A DNA stretch of 64,000 nt from Nyssa sinensis (Eukaryota; Streptophyta; Magnoliopsida; Cornales; Nyssaceae): NCBI GenBank assembly GCA_008638375.1, contig CM018048.1, forward strand, positions 7,621,589 to 7,685,588. The letters are read 5' to 3'. Below the pieces are notes generated by a model. The model was given only the letters and a program-made list of their open reading frames with translations, was not told the origin of the DNA and made no database searches. The translations under genes were made by a program, and so were the position numbers. Every line of letters starts with the position of its first letter. The stretch's first letter is position 1. Positions 44,330-54,859 of the stretch are shown piece after piece.

Positions 44330-44545
44330 AATTTGCTCTCTAATAGTTTGCAAATGGTAATTCCCAATTTCCATTTTCTACTACTCTACAATTTTTTTTT
44401 TTCATTTTCTTATTTTTGGAAAACAAAACGATACAAAAGATATAAGAAATGTTAAAACCCAACTAGCAAGTGACAAGAATAGATAAATCAAATGTGAGAG
44501 AGAACACCGACGTTATTCAAGAATGTTAGAGGTGTACCTCTTTTG
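44330..44545 (-). pseudogene. Relic of a duplicated NLR 5' end
   Basis: It aligns with 43196-43360 at the start of the NLR gene. Both contain CCATTTTCTAC near the ATG, a T-rich tract, TTGGAAAA(T/C)A.AA, GT(C/T)AAAACCCAACT, a GTGAGAGA.AACAC segment and CAAGAATGTT.GAGG(C/T) ending in TACCTCTTT. In minus orientation an ATG remains at 44374-44372 followed by EIGN, but the frame does not continue as a coiled coil. What is left is the 5'UTR intron plus a few codons of a tandem NLR copy. Confidence 0.75.
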
Positions 44546-44812
44546 GAAGGTCACGAAACAGTAGAGGATATTTTATTGTATTAATAGTGTTTGTATAAAA
44601 AAAATTTTGTTCTTTTCTTGTTTAATTTTTTCCTAATTAGGAGGCAATTCAGCCTCTTTGATTAATCATTTTGGAAGTATGCAATCATTCGGTCATACAT
44701 GCATTGAGCAATTATCAGAAGAAAAAAAATTATTATGGTTTTCTTTGGAGACAGCTATAATTATAATCACCTTCTCATAACTCCTACTAAGGTTTTTTTT
44801 TTCCTTTCACCA

Positions 44813-44832
44813 TATATATATATATATATATT
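44813..44832 (+). repeat. (AT)n microsatellite
   Basis: About ten AT units. Confidence 0.9.
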
Positions 44833-45208
44833 TAAAAAATAATAATAATTAAAACTTGCAGGTTTCATAAGACTTATCAGAATCATAATTTGTATTCTAT
44901 CTAAACCAATTGGCAGTTTTGAAAGTTCTGAACTTCATAAAACTATATCTTCTCACCATTACATCTCTATGGGTTAAAAAGAGAGAAAAAAATTGAAAAA
45001 GACAAAATTTGGGATAAAAAAAAGTAGGGTTATTTTTTGGGTAAGTGAAAAAAAAAAAAAGTAGGGTTAGAGAATAAATAAGAGAACAATGTGCCCCATG
45101 CTGTTGCTAAAGTTAGCAAAGATAAATTTAAAACGAAAAAAAACATTGGTCATATTCGTGGCGTTTCTTCACAAGGCAGTCCACCATTCCCATAAGATTC
45201 TCGAGAAC

Positions 45209-45498
45209 TAGAATATTGAAAAGAACAAAGTAAACTTGAAAAAGAAAGAGGGTAGGAATAAAGAAGAACAAAGTAAACTTGAAAAAGAAAGAGGGTAAGA
45301 ATAAAGAAGAACAAAGTAAACATGAATGAAGAAAAAGGAGAGGAATAAAGAAGAACAAACTAAACTTGAAGGAAGGAAAATGATAGGAATAAAGAAGAAC
45401 AAAGTAAAATTGAAAGAAGAAAAATGGTAAGAATAAAGACGAACATAGTAAACTTGAAAGAAGAAAAAGGCCAGATAAGAATAAAGAAGAAATAAGGA
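45209..45498. repeat. About 44-bp purine-rich minisatellite, about 6.5 units
   Basis: Units begin GAATAAAGAAGAACAAAGTA, continue AACTTGAAAGAAGAAAAAGG, and start near 45209, 45256, 45299, 45343, 45387, 45431 and 45479. Purine strand asymmetry keeps the minus strand open, giving a Phe/Leu/Ser-rich frame that is an artefact. Confidence 0.88.
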
Positions 45499-46015
45499 AA
45501 TAATGTGTACCGAGATGAGAGTACACCGAGATGCTTGTTTTTAAAGATATTTTTGGGATGACCCGTTTTAAAGTTGATGTTCTATTTCTCAATGAATAAT
45601 CCTATACTATTAAAAAATGAGATAATTTATCATTATAATTAATTACTTAAAATTAATTTAATTAATTAATTATTTCATAGAGTAATGCAACCAGTATCAA
45701 TTTAATTTTTTAATTAATTAATCTAAATAACTAGAAAGGAATTGTTAAACTTAAATAGCTTTTAAGGATTTGATCTCTTTCAAATCCACACCATACTTAC
45801 TATTAAGGTGATAAAAAGTCTTCCTAAAATGCTATCTTAGATGCAATGTTCACAACTAACCACCTTTGTGAAGTAAGAATTATATAGAATATAAACTCTA
45901 AAATAAAGAATCGAGCTCTAAGATTTATAGTATTAAAGTGGGTAACAAAATATGTAAAAAAAATATTCTCTAATGTAAAAATACAACTCTCAAGGAGTGT
46001 GTTGAGAAACACACA

Positions 46016-46374
46016 CATTGAATATAAAAGAATAAAAGATAAAGTAAAGGAAACAGTAATCAATAGCGCATCCAAGAAGTAAAGGAAAAGTGCAGAGAAT
46101 AAAAGATAAAGTAAAGTGGATCTGTTTGCATAAAAGATAAAAGATAAAGCTTCCTTCTCTATCGTTATTTCCAGCCGTCCATTGCTGGGCCAAACAACAT
46201 TGAATATAAAAGAATAAAAGATAAAGCAAAGGAAACAGTAATCACTAGCGCATCCGAGAAGTAAAGGAAAAGTGCAGAGAATAAAAGATATAGTAAAGTG
46301 GATCTGTTTGTATAAAAGATAAAGTTTTCTTCTCTATCGTCATTTTCAGCCGTCCATTGTTGGGCCAAACACCC
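46016..46374 (-). repeat. 182-bp tandem duplication related to NLR upstream DNA
   Basis: AATATAAAAGAATAAAAGAT starts at 46021 and 46203. Both units run through GAAACAGTAATCA.TAGCGCA, AAGTAAAGGAAAAGTGCAGA and GTGGATCTGTTTG to CAGCCGTCCATTG(C/T)TGGGCC. The GAAACAGTAATCA..AAAAGTGCAG part recurs at 43478-43545 next to the NLR gene, so these are probably remnants of promoters from lost tandem NLR copies. Confidence 0.85.
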
Positions 46375-46419
46375 TCTTAAAGGAACAACTTTAACACTAG
46401 TACAAAGCATCTCCAATCA

Positions 46420-48330
46420 GGGGAGACATTTGAAAATGTAAATTTTCATTACTCTTCTACCAATGACTTCTATTACTATATATCTATTTTAACATTAAAA
46501 ACATTACTCGGTTTATAAATGATTATTTGGAGTTTGCTTTATTGTCATGCATCAAATGGCCAACGACTAAAGAATTCTTTATATACAAAAAAGCCTTGTT
46601 TGAAGCAAAATCTTGTGGAGCTTTAACTATTGAAAACTTAATTTTAAAATTATGCATGCTAAAATTTTCATCATCTAAACGTCAAGAGAGTAATTAAGGA
46701 ACATTCATGTTAGATTATTTTTAAAATTATTATTTGGTCTAAACACATCCAATTTATCCATAATTGCAACAATCATAATTTGAAAAACAAATGTTAGATT
46801 AATTCTTGACAAAAATGACCTCAACATGTGTCCAAAACAAAAAAAAAAAAAAAATTAGAAACATTCATGTTTGATTCAAAGTAGCATGGAATCAAAACAT
46901 CAATGAGTTTGTTTCTAAGATTACCTATTTTCTATATAAAAACTTAGCTTAACTTATCATTGTAAGACATTTTTTTTCTTCATATATTTGAGCTTAACTT
47001 AAATTTGTTATTTAAATTTCTACAAACTCTCTCTCTTTTTTTGTCTCTTGTAAAAACTTGAAAATTATTTATAAAAAAAAATTTAATAATATCATTGGAC
47101 AAGATATTTCATTATCAATAATATGAAATTTAGTTCTAAGAATATTTCTCTTTTTCTTAGTAAATTTTATATTTTTTTGAATATTAACATACTCAATATT
47201 TGTTTTTAAGTAATATTTGGTACACCTGATTAATTTATCAAATGACATCATTCATTATAACTCTTTTTTAAAATTTAGATAAAATTACAAAACTCATCTA
47301 CTAATTATAAAAATATCATTGACATATTATTCGATAAACTAAACCATTATACCAAATATTTTTTTTTCACCTTTTTTTTACATTTTGTACTTCGTAAGGT
47401 GACCCATTTCAATGATATTGCATGAATCCCAAAGAGAGTGAGAAGTGGAGTAAGGATTGCTCGTAACTCGCAGATTCGATTCTCATAGTCTATATCTCAC
47501 TGTTTGGATACCTATTTTCTGTGCCAAAAAAAAAATTGATATTCCATGATCGCAATGATCACGTCACACATATCAGACATGCAATTTAAACTAGCAAATG
47601 CAAAGATTTCTATTTAAAAGCTTCTCCGTCATAAAGTGCCGCAGCAGGCAAAACAAATTTCATTGTCTATTCAGAGGAAAGTGGGATTTGATGTCATATA
47701 TTTAGTACAATTATTTATGTTGTGTGTTTGGTGAAATGAATGAGAGAAAACAGGTCAATGGAAAGTGATTTCCATAATATTTTTCCAATTTTCCTCTCAT
47801 TCAAATAGTATAAAGAAAACAAATGAAATGTAACATGAAGAAAAATAAAAAATGTTACTGCTTCTTTGAATGGAATGATCTGGAAAGAGAAGAAAAAATT
47901 CACTTTCTTTCATTTGAATTTTTATGATAGGAAAAATGAGAAGATTAGGAGAAATAATTTGAGTGATTAGATTTGTTAATTTCTTATTTATCTCCAAAAG
48001 TGAAAAAATTTGAAGAGAAAAAAAAAGTTAGTTTAATGATTTTTTTAAAATATTAAAAATGCTTTTAAATGTATGAGTAAAAACATTAGGACAATTGTTA
48101 AATAAAAAAATGATTGTCAACTAATTTATATTTACTTTTCTTCTTATTTTTACTCACTATTTAAATAAGAAATAATAATTTGTTTCCTTCATTTTCTGAA
48201 ATTCAAATAAAGTGGAGGTGAATACTTCTTTTTATTTCTTCTATTTTTTTTTTTCTTTTCTCTAAAACTTCCAAACAAGCTCTTAAATTTTTTGCCTTAG
48301 TTCCCACTTTTGTTTCCTACCCTCTCACCT
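46420..48330. other. Intergenic region
   Basis: No gene. AT-rich. 47720-48290 has purine/pyrimidine asymmetry with loosely complementary ends (GTGTTTGGTGAAATGA on the left, CCAAACAAGCTCTTA on the right), a pattern of degenerate MITEs, but the arms could not be aligned convincingly. In particular no second exon of the orphan EBF-like gene is present here. Confidence 0.4.
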
Positions 48331-48504
48331 ATGGCTGTCAATGAATCAGATCTTGATATCCAAGATCTGATCTGTTAAGTTCAAATATGATGGTAGGAAA
48401 AGTGATCCGTGATCCGTAATCCGATCTGATCCGAGTAGGATTATCTCAAATATAAACGGATCTGATATGATATAAACTAATCCGATCCGTTATCGATCCG
48501 ATGC

Positions 48505-48507
<3 letters not shown>
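48330..48507. repeat. GATCCGATC-rich segment
   Basis: Words such as GATCTGATC, GTGATCCGTGATCCGTAATCC, GATCTGATCCGAG and CCGATCCGTTATCGATCCGA recur in both orientations, followed by a (TA)n tract. Probably an end of an unclassified transposon. Confidence 0.5.

Positions 48508-48540
<33 letters not shown>
48508..48540 (+). repeat. (TA)n microsatellite
   Basis: About 14 TA units. Confidence 0.92.
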
Positions 48541-48541
<1 letters not shown>

Positions 48542-48633
48542 CACAGTGGCAAAATAATGAGAAAATTTAAAACAATCTTTGAGTTTGAATTTATGGAAGA
48601 AAAAAAAAACAAAGAAGGAATTCCAGAGCTTAC

Positions 48634-48880
48634 CACTGTAATTGACGAGAGCCGGCATGCCTGTGTCTCAAAAGAAAACCCCCGATCAAGAGCAAAAAAG
48701 ATCAGATCGATCACCAAAAACAAAACGAAGCAGAGCAAATATCTGTATAGATCTTTGAGAACTGGTTGCATTAAAGAAATGGAAGAAACGAGATCAACCA
48801 AAACCCTAACAAGTAGGGCAGAAAAGAGCAGAGAAGGTGGAGGAGAATTGTTGTCTGTGTTTGTCACACAACAGTTGATA
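48634..48880 (-). pseudogene. Orphan first exon resembling EIN3-binding F-box (EBF1/2-like) genes
   Basis: On the minus strand a leader of about 220 nt (CTTCTCTGCTCTTTTCTGCC.. GTTAGGGTTTTGG) leads to ATG 48658-48656, which encodes MPALVNYSG. A good donor, AGTG|GTAAGC, cuts the frame at 48634. In EBF1/EBF2 genes the first intron falls at exactly this point after a short N-terminus ending in (Y/F)SG. EBF proteins are SCF substrate receptors that degrade EIN3 in ethylene signalling. No second exon (about 1.9 kb coding F-box and LRRs) follows within the next several kb on the minus strand, so the copy is truncated. The identification rests on nine residues plus gene structure and is therefore tentative. 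Confidence 0.45.
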
Positions 48881-48958
48881 TATAGTCATAAATATATATA
48901 TATAATCATATTATATATACACATATATATATATAAAATTTGGTAAGCGTCAGTCTTC

Positions 48959-48966
48959 AGATACAT
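48959..48966 (-). promoter_or_regulatory. Candidate EIN3-binding site in the EBF-like promoter
   Basis: The minus strand reads ATGTATCT, fitting the published EIN3/EIL consensus AYGWAYCT. It lies about 300 bp upstream of the orphan start codon. EBF promoters are known EIN3 targets. An 8-bp degenerate match can occur by chance, so this only adds weight to the exon call. Confidence 0.3.
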
Positions 48967-49839
48967 TGAGTCCACCTCCCCCCCCTTTTACACCATTCCC
49001 CGTTCAATGAATCAACCCTGAAACCGGCTTTCCCGGTAATTCCTCAGGCCCGCCACTTGTACTAAAAAAACACAACAGAAGCCATACTGGGACCGGTCAT
49101 TTCAAGTTCTTCTATAATTTTTCCCAATATTATATCCTTCTATTTATTTATTTTTCTCCAGAGTTCTCATTCATTCATTCTTCTTTTTCCTTTGTTTTTT
49201 TCTCACACTTTTTTTTCTTCCAATTATGGTGTGTCGGCCACTGTGGGGGTTGGTTCTCTCTCATTCGTTCATTCAATTTATCCATCCTTGCGCACAAAGG
49301 ATAGATGAATTTATGATAACGACAAAAAAAATTTATTTTTTTGTGTCACATTTTCCTCTCACTCTTTCACACGATTGCGACCATCATTTATAGGGTTGCC
49401 ATGCTAATTCTAGGCAGGATCAAGATGGGGCAAAGATGATATATGAAGCATTCTAATGAATTTATTCATCTTGAATGATTCAAAAATTGAATTTCAAACC
49501 AAGATCATATAAAAAAAGAGATAAACTTTTCTATCTCATATAAAATGTTTGGAACTTGTTTGAAAAATATCAAAATTGATTTTATAAAATATAAATGAAT
49601 TAATTTTAAATTTTATTTACTATTTGATAAATACTTTTTAATAGTACACTATCAAGTTTAACCCTTAATCGATTTATTCAAAATTAATTTATGAAATAAA
49701 TAAATCAAGTTTGATCACAATTTAAGACTTATTTATTTTAACGAATTAAACTTAAATAACTTACTTCTCAATTTGACTTGACTTATTTATATTCCTACTA
49801 TGAATAGTAATTTTTTTAAATACTACTTTAATTTAAATA

Positions 49840-50265
49840 ATAAATTATACTGATATCTTTTAAATTTTTTTTATAATTATAGAAATTTTTAGTGAGATTT
49901 CTGAAATAATACTGACATCTCATATTTTTACTGATAAACTACAATAACTTCTCTGTTAACTTATTTTTTTTCTAAATTGACCAAAATACCCATTTCATTT
50001 ATTTCTTTAGATTTTTAAAATTCTAACCTTTTTCTAAATTTTTTTAAAGATTTTTTTTCATTTTATATAAAAAAAAATTAAGATAAATAACTTATATTTT
50101 TTTAGTCAAAAGAGATTTTAATTAATATTTATTTAAACATGAAAAAAAAGTTAAAAAAATGGTCAAAATTAAAAAAATACAAAAAAATTAAATAAAAGAA
50201 ATATTTTTGTCATTTTGAAAAAAGAAAAATAAGACTGGAAAAAAAGTTAGTATAATTTCAGTCAA
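49840..50265 (+). repeat. AT-rich dispersed repeat, copy 3
   Basis: AAATTATACTGATATCTTTT, ATAATTATAGAAATTTTTAG, TAATACTGACATCTCATATT and CTGATAAACTACAATAACTT occur in order, ending with AAAGTTAGTATAATTTC. The ends AAATTATACTGA and TTAGTATAATTT are inverted, suggesting short terminal inverted repeats. Confidence 0.55.
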
Positions 50266-50719
50266 GGATATGTTTTGAAAATCGTGTGAAGTTTTTTAGA
50301 GAAGTGTTTTGAATTCAGTCAAGGATGGATCCACAAACAAACAAGTTTTCAGTTTTTTGGGTTACAAAAACTTGTTTTAGATATGTATCCAAACACGGTT
50401 AAAATTTTGGCCTAACTCAAACTTCTCATCACTTAACAAAACTAACATTTTATTTTCTCATTTCTTACGTTAAATTTATTTGTTACTAAGTGAAAATTCA
50501 TATTTTTTGAAAATACGTATTTTTGTGTGATACAAGTTTAAATTTTGTCTTTTTTTTTATTATTTTTGAAATCGAATTATTGTAAAGATCTGAAATTTTG
50601 GAATAAGTTTTTTTTTTTATGGTAAGGTAATATTTGAATCTCTTTAAATCTTAATTACTTTTAATTTAATTAAATCACGTTATGTGAATGTGTGTTATTA
50701 ATATTGTATATACGTGTGC

Positions 50720-50794
50720 CTAAAAAATAAAATAAAATAAAATGAAACAAATAAAATGAAATAGAATGAAATAAAATAAAATAAAATAAAACAA
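50720..50794 (+). repeat. AAAATA/AAATG pentanucleotide-like repeat
   Basis: Repeated ATAAA/ATGAA units (AAAATAAAATAAAATGAAAC) over about 75 bp, with interruptions. Confidence 0.88.
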
Positions 50795-51311
50795 GAAAAC
50801 AAAAGGAAAAGAAATAGAAAAAGAATAGAAAGGAAATAGGTACCGGTAACATTGAGATTGTATGTGTCATATATATTATATATTATATAAGTGTGTATCA
50901 AGTGGATTAAAGTAAAGCATATATTATATATTATATGTATAAAATAAAAAGGGAGAAATAAAAAGTCAAAAAGGGGGCATTACAGCATGAGAGATTGATG
51001 TATATATGTATTGCGTGTGGGGCGGTGCAAGGAGGCAAATTAAATATATATATTATATATGGGTGTGTGGTTTGTAGTTTAAATTGAGGGAGAAAGGAAG
51101 CTTCGTGGAAATTACTTGAAGCTAGCCAAAATAATTTTTATATATATATAGCTAAAAAGTAAAGGAAGCTTCTTGGAGAAGCTGAAATGAAAAGCAAAAA
51201 GAAAAAGAAGAGAGGGGTGCTCAGTTGTACGCTGGATGAGAAATCGAAGAGAGGAAAAGACAGGGAGAGAGACAGAGAGAGATAGAAGGTGCAGAGGAGG
51301 GGTAGAGAGCA

Positions 51312-51644
51312 GTGAGATGGGGGTGCAAACAACCGTTGGTGGCAGCCAACTACTGTCCGTTCCGATTAGATCAGCGACCCCGTAACCACCATGAACGGCA
51401 GAGCTGCCACAACCTAGTCGACCTTGCCTCTATCGACTGGGTTCAAGACCGAGGACTTGACCACGCTGTCGAGAGTGGGGGTAACCTCAAACCCATATTC
51501 AACCTTAAGGATCTCATTCAGTTGGAGCAGTGGCACGCAGCAACCGCGTACGGCAGCAGGGGACCGTCGATCTTGGTTCGCAAAGCTGTGGCGTTGAGCT
51601 GGAGGAACGGCGCGCTGACTGGGGGTGCTCGAATCAAGCAGTGA
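51312..51644 (+). CDS. GC-rich open frame, unrecognised; possible host first exon
   Basis: 110 codons open from an ATG at 51312 (MRWGCKQPLVAANYCPFRLD), with DRGLDHAVESGGNLKPIFNL in the middle and GALTGGARIKQ at the end. GC content is much higher than in neighbouring DNA. It is preceded by a purine-rich leader (GAGAGACAGAGAGAGATAGA) such as plant 5'UTRs carry. An overlapping start at 51317 (MGVQTTVGGSQLLSVPIRSA) and minus-strand frames are also open, so the true frame is uncertain. No domain is recognised. Tat element 2 begins 55 bp downstream. Confidence 0.3.
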   Translation: MRWGCKQPLVAANYCPFRLDQRPRNHHERQSCHNLVDLASIDWVQDRGLDHAVESGGNLKPIFNLKDLIQLEQWHAATAYGSRGPSILVRKAVALSWRNGALTGGARIKQ

Positions 51645-51699
51645 GTTGGGTGTGCCGATCTGGTTGTGTCCATGTTGGAAAAGATGTATGTATATATAT

Positions 51700-52330
51700 T
51701 GATACACCACAAACAGACACACCAATCACCTTGAGACATGTGTGTTTACAGAACCAATAAACTGGGTCATACCGAGCAAGCGCAGCATCCAGGACATCCT
51801 CATATACATATCCTACGGAACCGATAAACTCGGTCATACAGAGCAGGCGCAGCCTCTAGGGAATTCTCATACGCATATCCTCCAGACCTTATGCTCTGAG
51901 CAATATTCACTCAGTATTCTGTATGGTTCCGACCTTATGGTTTCCTTAACAACTGCCAAGCAGGGAATAAGGAAACAGTCTTCAACAAGGAAACAGTCTT
52001 CAACAAGGAAACTGCTATTTATGATTATCTCTATCTGCGGTGCAATATTCACACAAGGTAACTGCAATCTCCGATGATCAAATCCCTATATTCATGGCTC
52101 TAAATCCTAATCAACTTAGGAAGGCCACAGTCTATAAATTAAACCCTACAGGTACGCTTTTATTTCATGCTCATTCTTTGGCTTTCAATACAGTCTTTTC
52201 AATTCAGTTTACTTACTTAAGCATCGGAGCGGTTACTGCCGGAGCCAATCCGGTGGCCCTCTGATCCCCTTTTGAGTGTTCTACAGGTCTTGAAGCTCAG
52301 ATTTATTGCGAGCCGAAAAGTGCAGCATCA
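51700..52330 (+). repeat. 5' LTR of Tat element 2
   Basis: 631 bp from TGATACACCACAAACAG to GAAAAGTGCAGCATCA. It contains a TATA-like TCTATAAATTAAA at about 52132. An 18-bp unit (GTCTTCAACAAGGAAACA) is present twice here and once in the 3' LTR, which explains the length difference. Confidence 0.95.
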
Positions 52331-52350
52331 GTTTGGCACCGTTTGTGAGA
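52331..52350 (+). other. Primer-binding-site region of Tat element 2
   Basis: GTTTGGCACCGTTTGTGAGA directly follows the 5' LTR. Element 1 has TTTGGCACCATCTGTAG at the same place. The complementary tRNA was not identified. Confidence 0.65.
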
Positions 52351-52408
52351 AGCGACTAATCTCCAAGTGCTCTATTCACAGACTAATCTTTTTCCCCACC
52401 GGAAAACC

Positions 52409-54363
52409 ATGGCCCCAAATCTCCAACCGAGACAGAACGCTCAAAACCCACAAAGCTCTCAACGTCGGCCGCCGGTTCCACTAGCAAGAGGGCCGACGGT
52501 TGATCCTATGTGACAAAAGATTGAATCAATCAAACGACACAACGAATTGGTGCAAGAACAACTACTTCCCATATCTAGAACTCTGGCAATGCTCATACAG
52601 AATCAAGGGACGAGTCCTCCTAACCCGCCGGTCAATGTTGCTGAAAGAATGCAACCCCATATAACCACTGAGAATGAAGAGCCCTAGGAGCAGGCTCCAA
52701 ATAACCAAGCCTGGGCACCCCCGGGGTGTTGCCCACGTTGGTAGGGATCCACAGCCGTCAGCAGCCCCAGGTTGGGGAACATCAGCCTTCATCCCTAACG
52801 TCCACTACCGAAGCACTACTAGAGCCCCAACTCCGGGGGCTTCGGGATCACATCCGGCACCGCAGGAGCCTCATCCCCAAGCAGCACCAATCCCGCCAGC
52901 TTGGAACCCTCCTCCATCCGAGGGAGGTGCTCAACCCGACTACCCTGAAGCCGAGGCTGTGAGGCAAGGTTCACAAGAGGTCCGGTTCAGAGACCCACGG
53001 AGGGTCGAAGAAATTGCCAAATCTATGGACCGAACAATAGCTTTGAGAGGTGCCCAGAACCCTCCAGAGCAAGACGAGTTGGCCAGGTTGCTCGGAAGAC
53101 TTGCCACCCCATTTACTCCTGCCATTATGTCAGAAGAAAGGCCCAGGAAGTTCATGGTGCCAAAATTCACCCTGTACGATGGGACTGGAGACCCAGGAGA
53201 TCATCTCTCGCATTACCAGCATACGATGGCCCTTCACGGGGCCTCTGATGCTTTTATGTGCCGAACTTTCATTACCAGCTTGAAGGGAACTACTCTGAAA
53301 TGGTTCCACCACCTCCCTCCGAACTCAATTACCGACTTCTATGAGCTCGGTAGGCAATTTCTGGACAGATTTATGACCAGCAGAAGGCTCAGAAGGGGAC
53401 CAAAATTCCTGTTAAATGTCAAGTAGATTAAGGATGAATCCCTCAGAGCCTACATTGCGCGCTTTAATGCCAAACTCACAGAGATCACCGACTGCAGCCC
53501 AAGATTCCTTGTAGCTGCCTTAACTGTTGGACTTGCTCACAGTGGCTTCAGAGATTCCTTGACCAAAAGCCCTCCTGCCGACATGGCGGCATTAATAGAC
53601 CGGGCCAGGAAGTACATCAACTTGGAAGAAGCCAACCGCACATCCCAGAAGGACAAAGAGCAGAACCAGAGGGATAATCCGAAGAGGGAGGATCATAAGA
53701 AGGAGGACCACAAAAGAGACCCTAGCAAGAAGAGAGCCAAGAGTCCAGAAAAGAGAACGGCACCCAAGGTTGTTTACAATTTCAGACCAAGGGAGTTCAC
53801 TAATTTTACCCCTCTGAACACTACACAGAATCAGGTACTTCGGCAGATCCGAGATCGGGAAAACCTGAGATGGCCAGAACCCATCAAAGGAGATCCCAGC
53901 CTTCGGGACACAGGTAAATATTGTAATTTCTACAAAGATCATGGGCATACGACTAACTCATGAAGGTCCCTTAGATATGAAATTGAGCAACTTATAAAGA
54001 AAGGACGTCTCCGGGAGTTCCTTAAGCAGGACGGGAGGCAAAATCCCCACGAAGACAAGCCTCAGGAGCGGACAGAGCAGAGGCCTGAGCAAAGACAGGA
54101 GTAGAGGGAAGTTCGAAATGAGCCTCAAAGGCAGAACAACCATGTCATTTACGTCCTCCATGCAGACTCCCATATTACAGGAATGTCCAACAGAGCAAGA
54201 AAGAGGTATGCTCGGGAGGCCAGGGCTGCCCTAGATGTATTGCAGATCTCCAACGTTGAAAAGAGGCTCAAACCAGCACCGGAGATCCAATTCACTGAAC
54301 AAGACCTAGCAGGGGTGCACTGCCCTCATAGTGATGCCCTCGTCATCACTTCTCAAAATTGCT
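52409..54363 (+). pseudogene. gag of Tat element 2
   Basis: It starts MAPNLQPRQNAQNPQSSQRR at ATG 52409, with early stops (TGA near 52511, TAG near 52685) and a frame change near 52730. The long open part 52674-53426 contains the capsid core RKFMVPKFTLYDGTGDPGDH, LSHYQHTMALHG and LKGTTLKWFHHLPP. Further stops are TAG at 53424 and TGA at 53961. The zinc knuckle YCNFYKDHGHTTNS has lost its third Cys to that TGA. A basic, charged spacer (KEDHKKEDHKRDPSKKRAKS) separates capsid and knuckle. Roughly 650 codons if undamaged. Confidence 0.9.
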
Positions 54364-54762
54364 AACTTCAAGATCAGAAGAGTCCTGGTTGACACCGGCA
54401 GCTCCGTCAATATACTATTCCATGAGCCACTCAAACAGATGGGGATGGACCACAACAGCATCAAGCCTACCACTGCCGTAATGGCAGCGTTTGATGGCAA
54501 TCTCAGTACCCCATTGGGAAGGATCGACTTGCCCACTACTATAGGGGAAGGTGAAGGGCAGAAAACCACCATCTCAGAGTACATGGTGTTAAATATGAAA
54601 TCTCCCTACAATGTCATAATTGGGAGACCATGGTTGCACCAGATAGGGGCGGTTACCTCGACCCACCCTCTATCAATGTCTGAAGTATGTTCACAACCAG
54701 AATGTTTATTCTGTCAGAGGGTGCCAGCCAACTTCTCGAGAGTGCCATGTCATTGCACTTAA
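54331..54762 (+). pseudogene. Aspartic protease of Tat element 2
   Basis: IRRVLVDTGSSVNILFHEPL gives the intact catalytic DTGSS triad at about residue 19 of the open frame, followed by PLGRIDLPTTIGE and YNVIIGRPWLHQIGA (the ILGRPWL flap-distal motif). The frame differs from the end of gag, and a stop at 54760 separates it from RT. It would process the Gag-Pol polyprotein. Confidence 0.88.
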
Positions 54763-54859
54763 GGAAAAGACTGCCAAATACAGTTACAGTACACCCGGGA
54801 CTATGCAAATCAAATTCTCTCCCACAGTCCCGAGAAGGAAAGTTGCCCTTCCAGAATTG

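Larger units (their letters stand above)
49000..51177. other. Intergenic AT-rich region
   Basis: No gene. It holds AT-rich repeat copy 3 (49840-50265), an AAAATA-type pentanucleotide repeat (50720-50794) and several TATATTATATA stretches (50870-50940, 51040-51060). A plus-strand transcription start may lie near 51150-51300 for the frame that follows. Confidence 0.4.

Noticed and set aside
45128..45592. 154-codon Phe/Leu/Ser-rich frame on the minus strand
   Set aside because: It is the pyrimidine strand of the 44-bp purine-rich minisatellite; multi-pass membrane protein appearance is a composition artefact.
47455..47525. Possible tRNA-derived SINE (GATTCGATTCTC resembles a B box)
   Set aside because: The A box and spacing do not fit and no tail or target duplication is seen; chance match is likely.
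48557..48946. 129-codon plus-strand frame
   Set aside because: It is the complement of the EBF-like leader and (TA)n sequence; no domain, and codon content is that of a UTR read backwards.
51414..51725. 103-codon minus-strand frame overlapping the GC-rich segment
   Set aside because: High GC opens frames on both strands; the leader-like sequence favours the plus strand and the minus frame starts inside the LTR.
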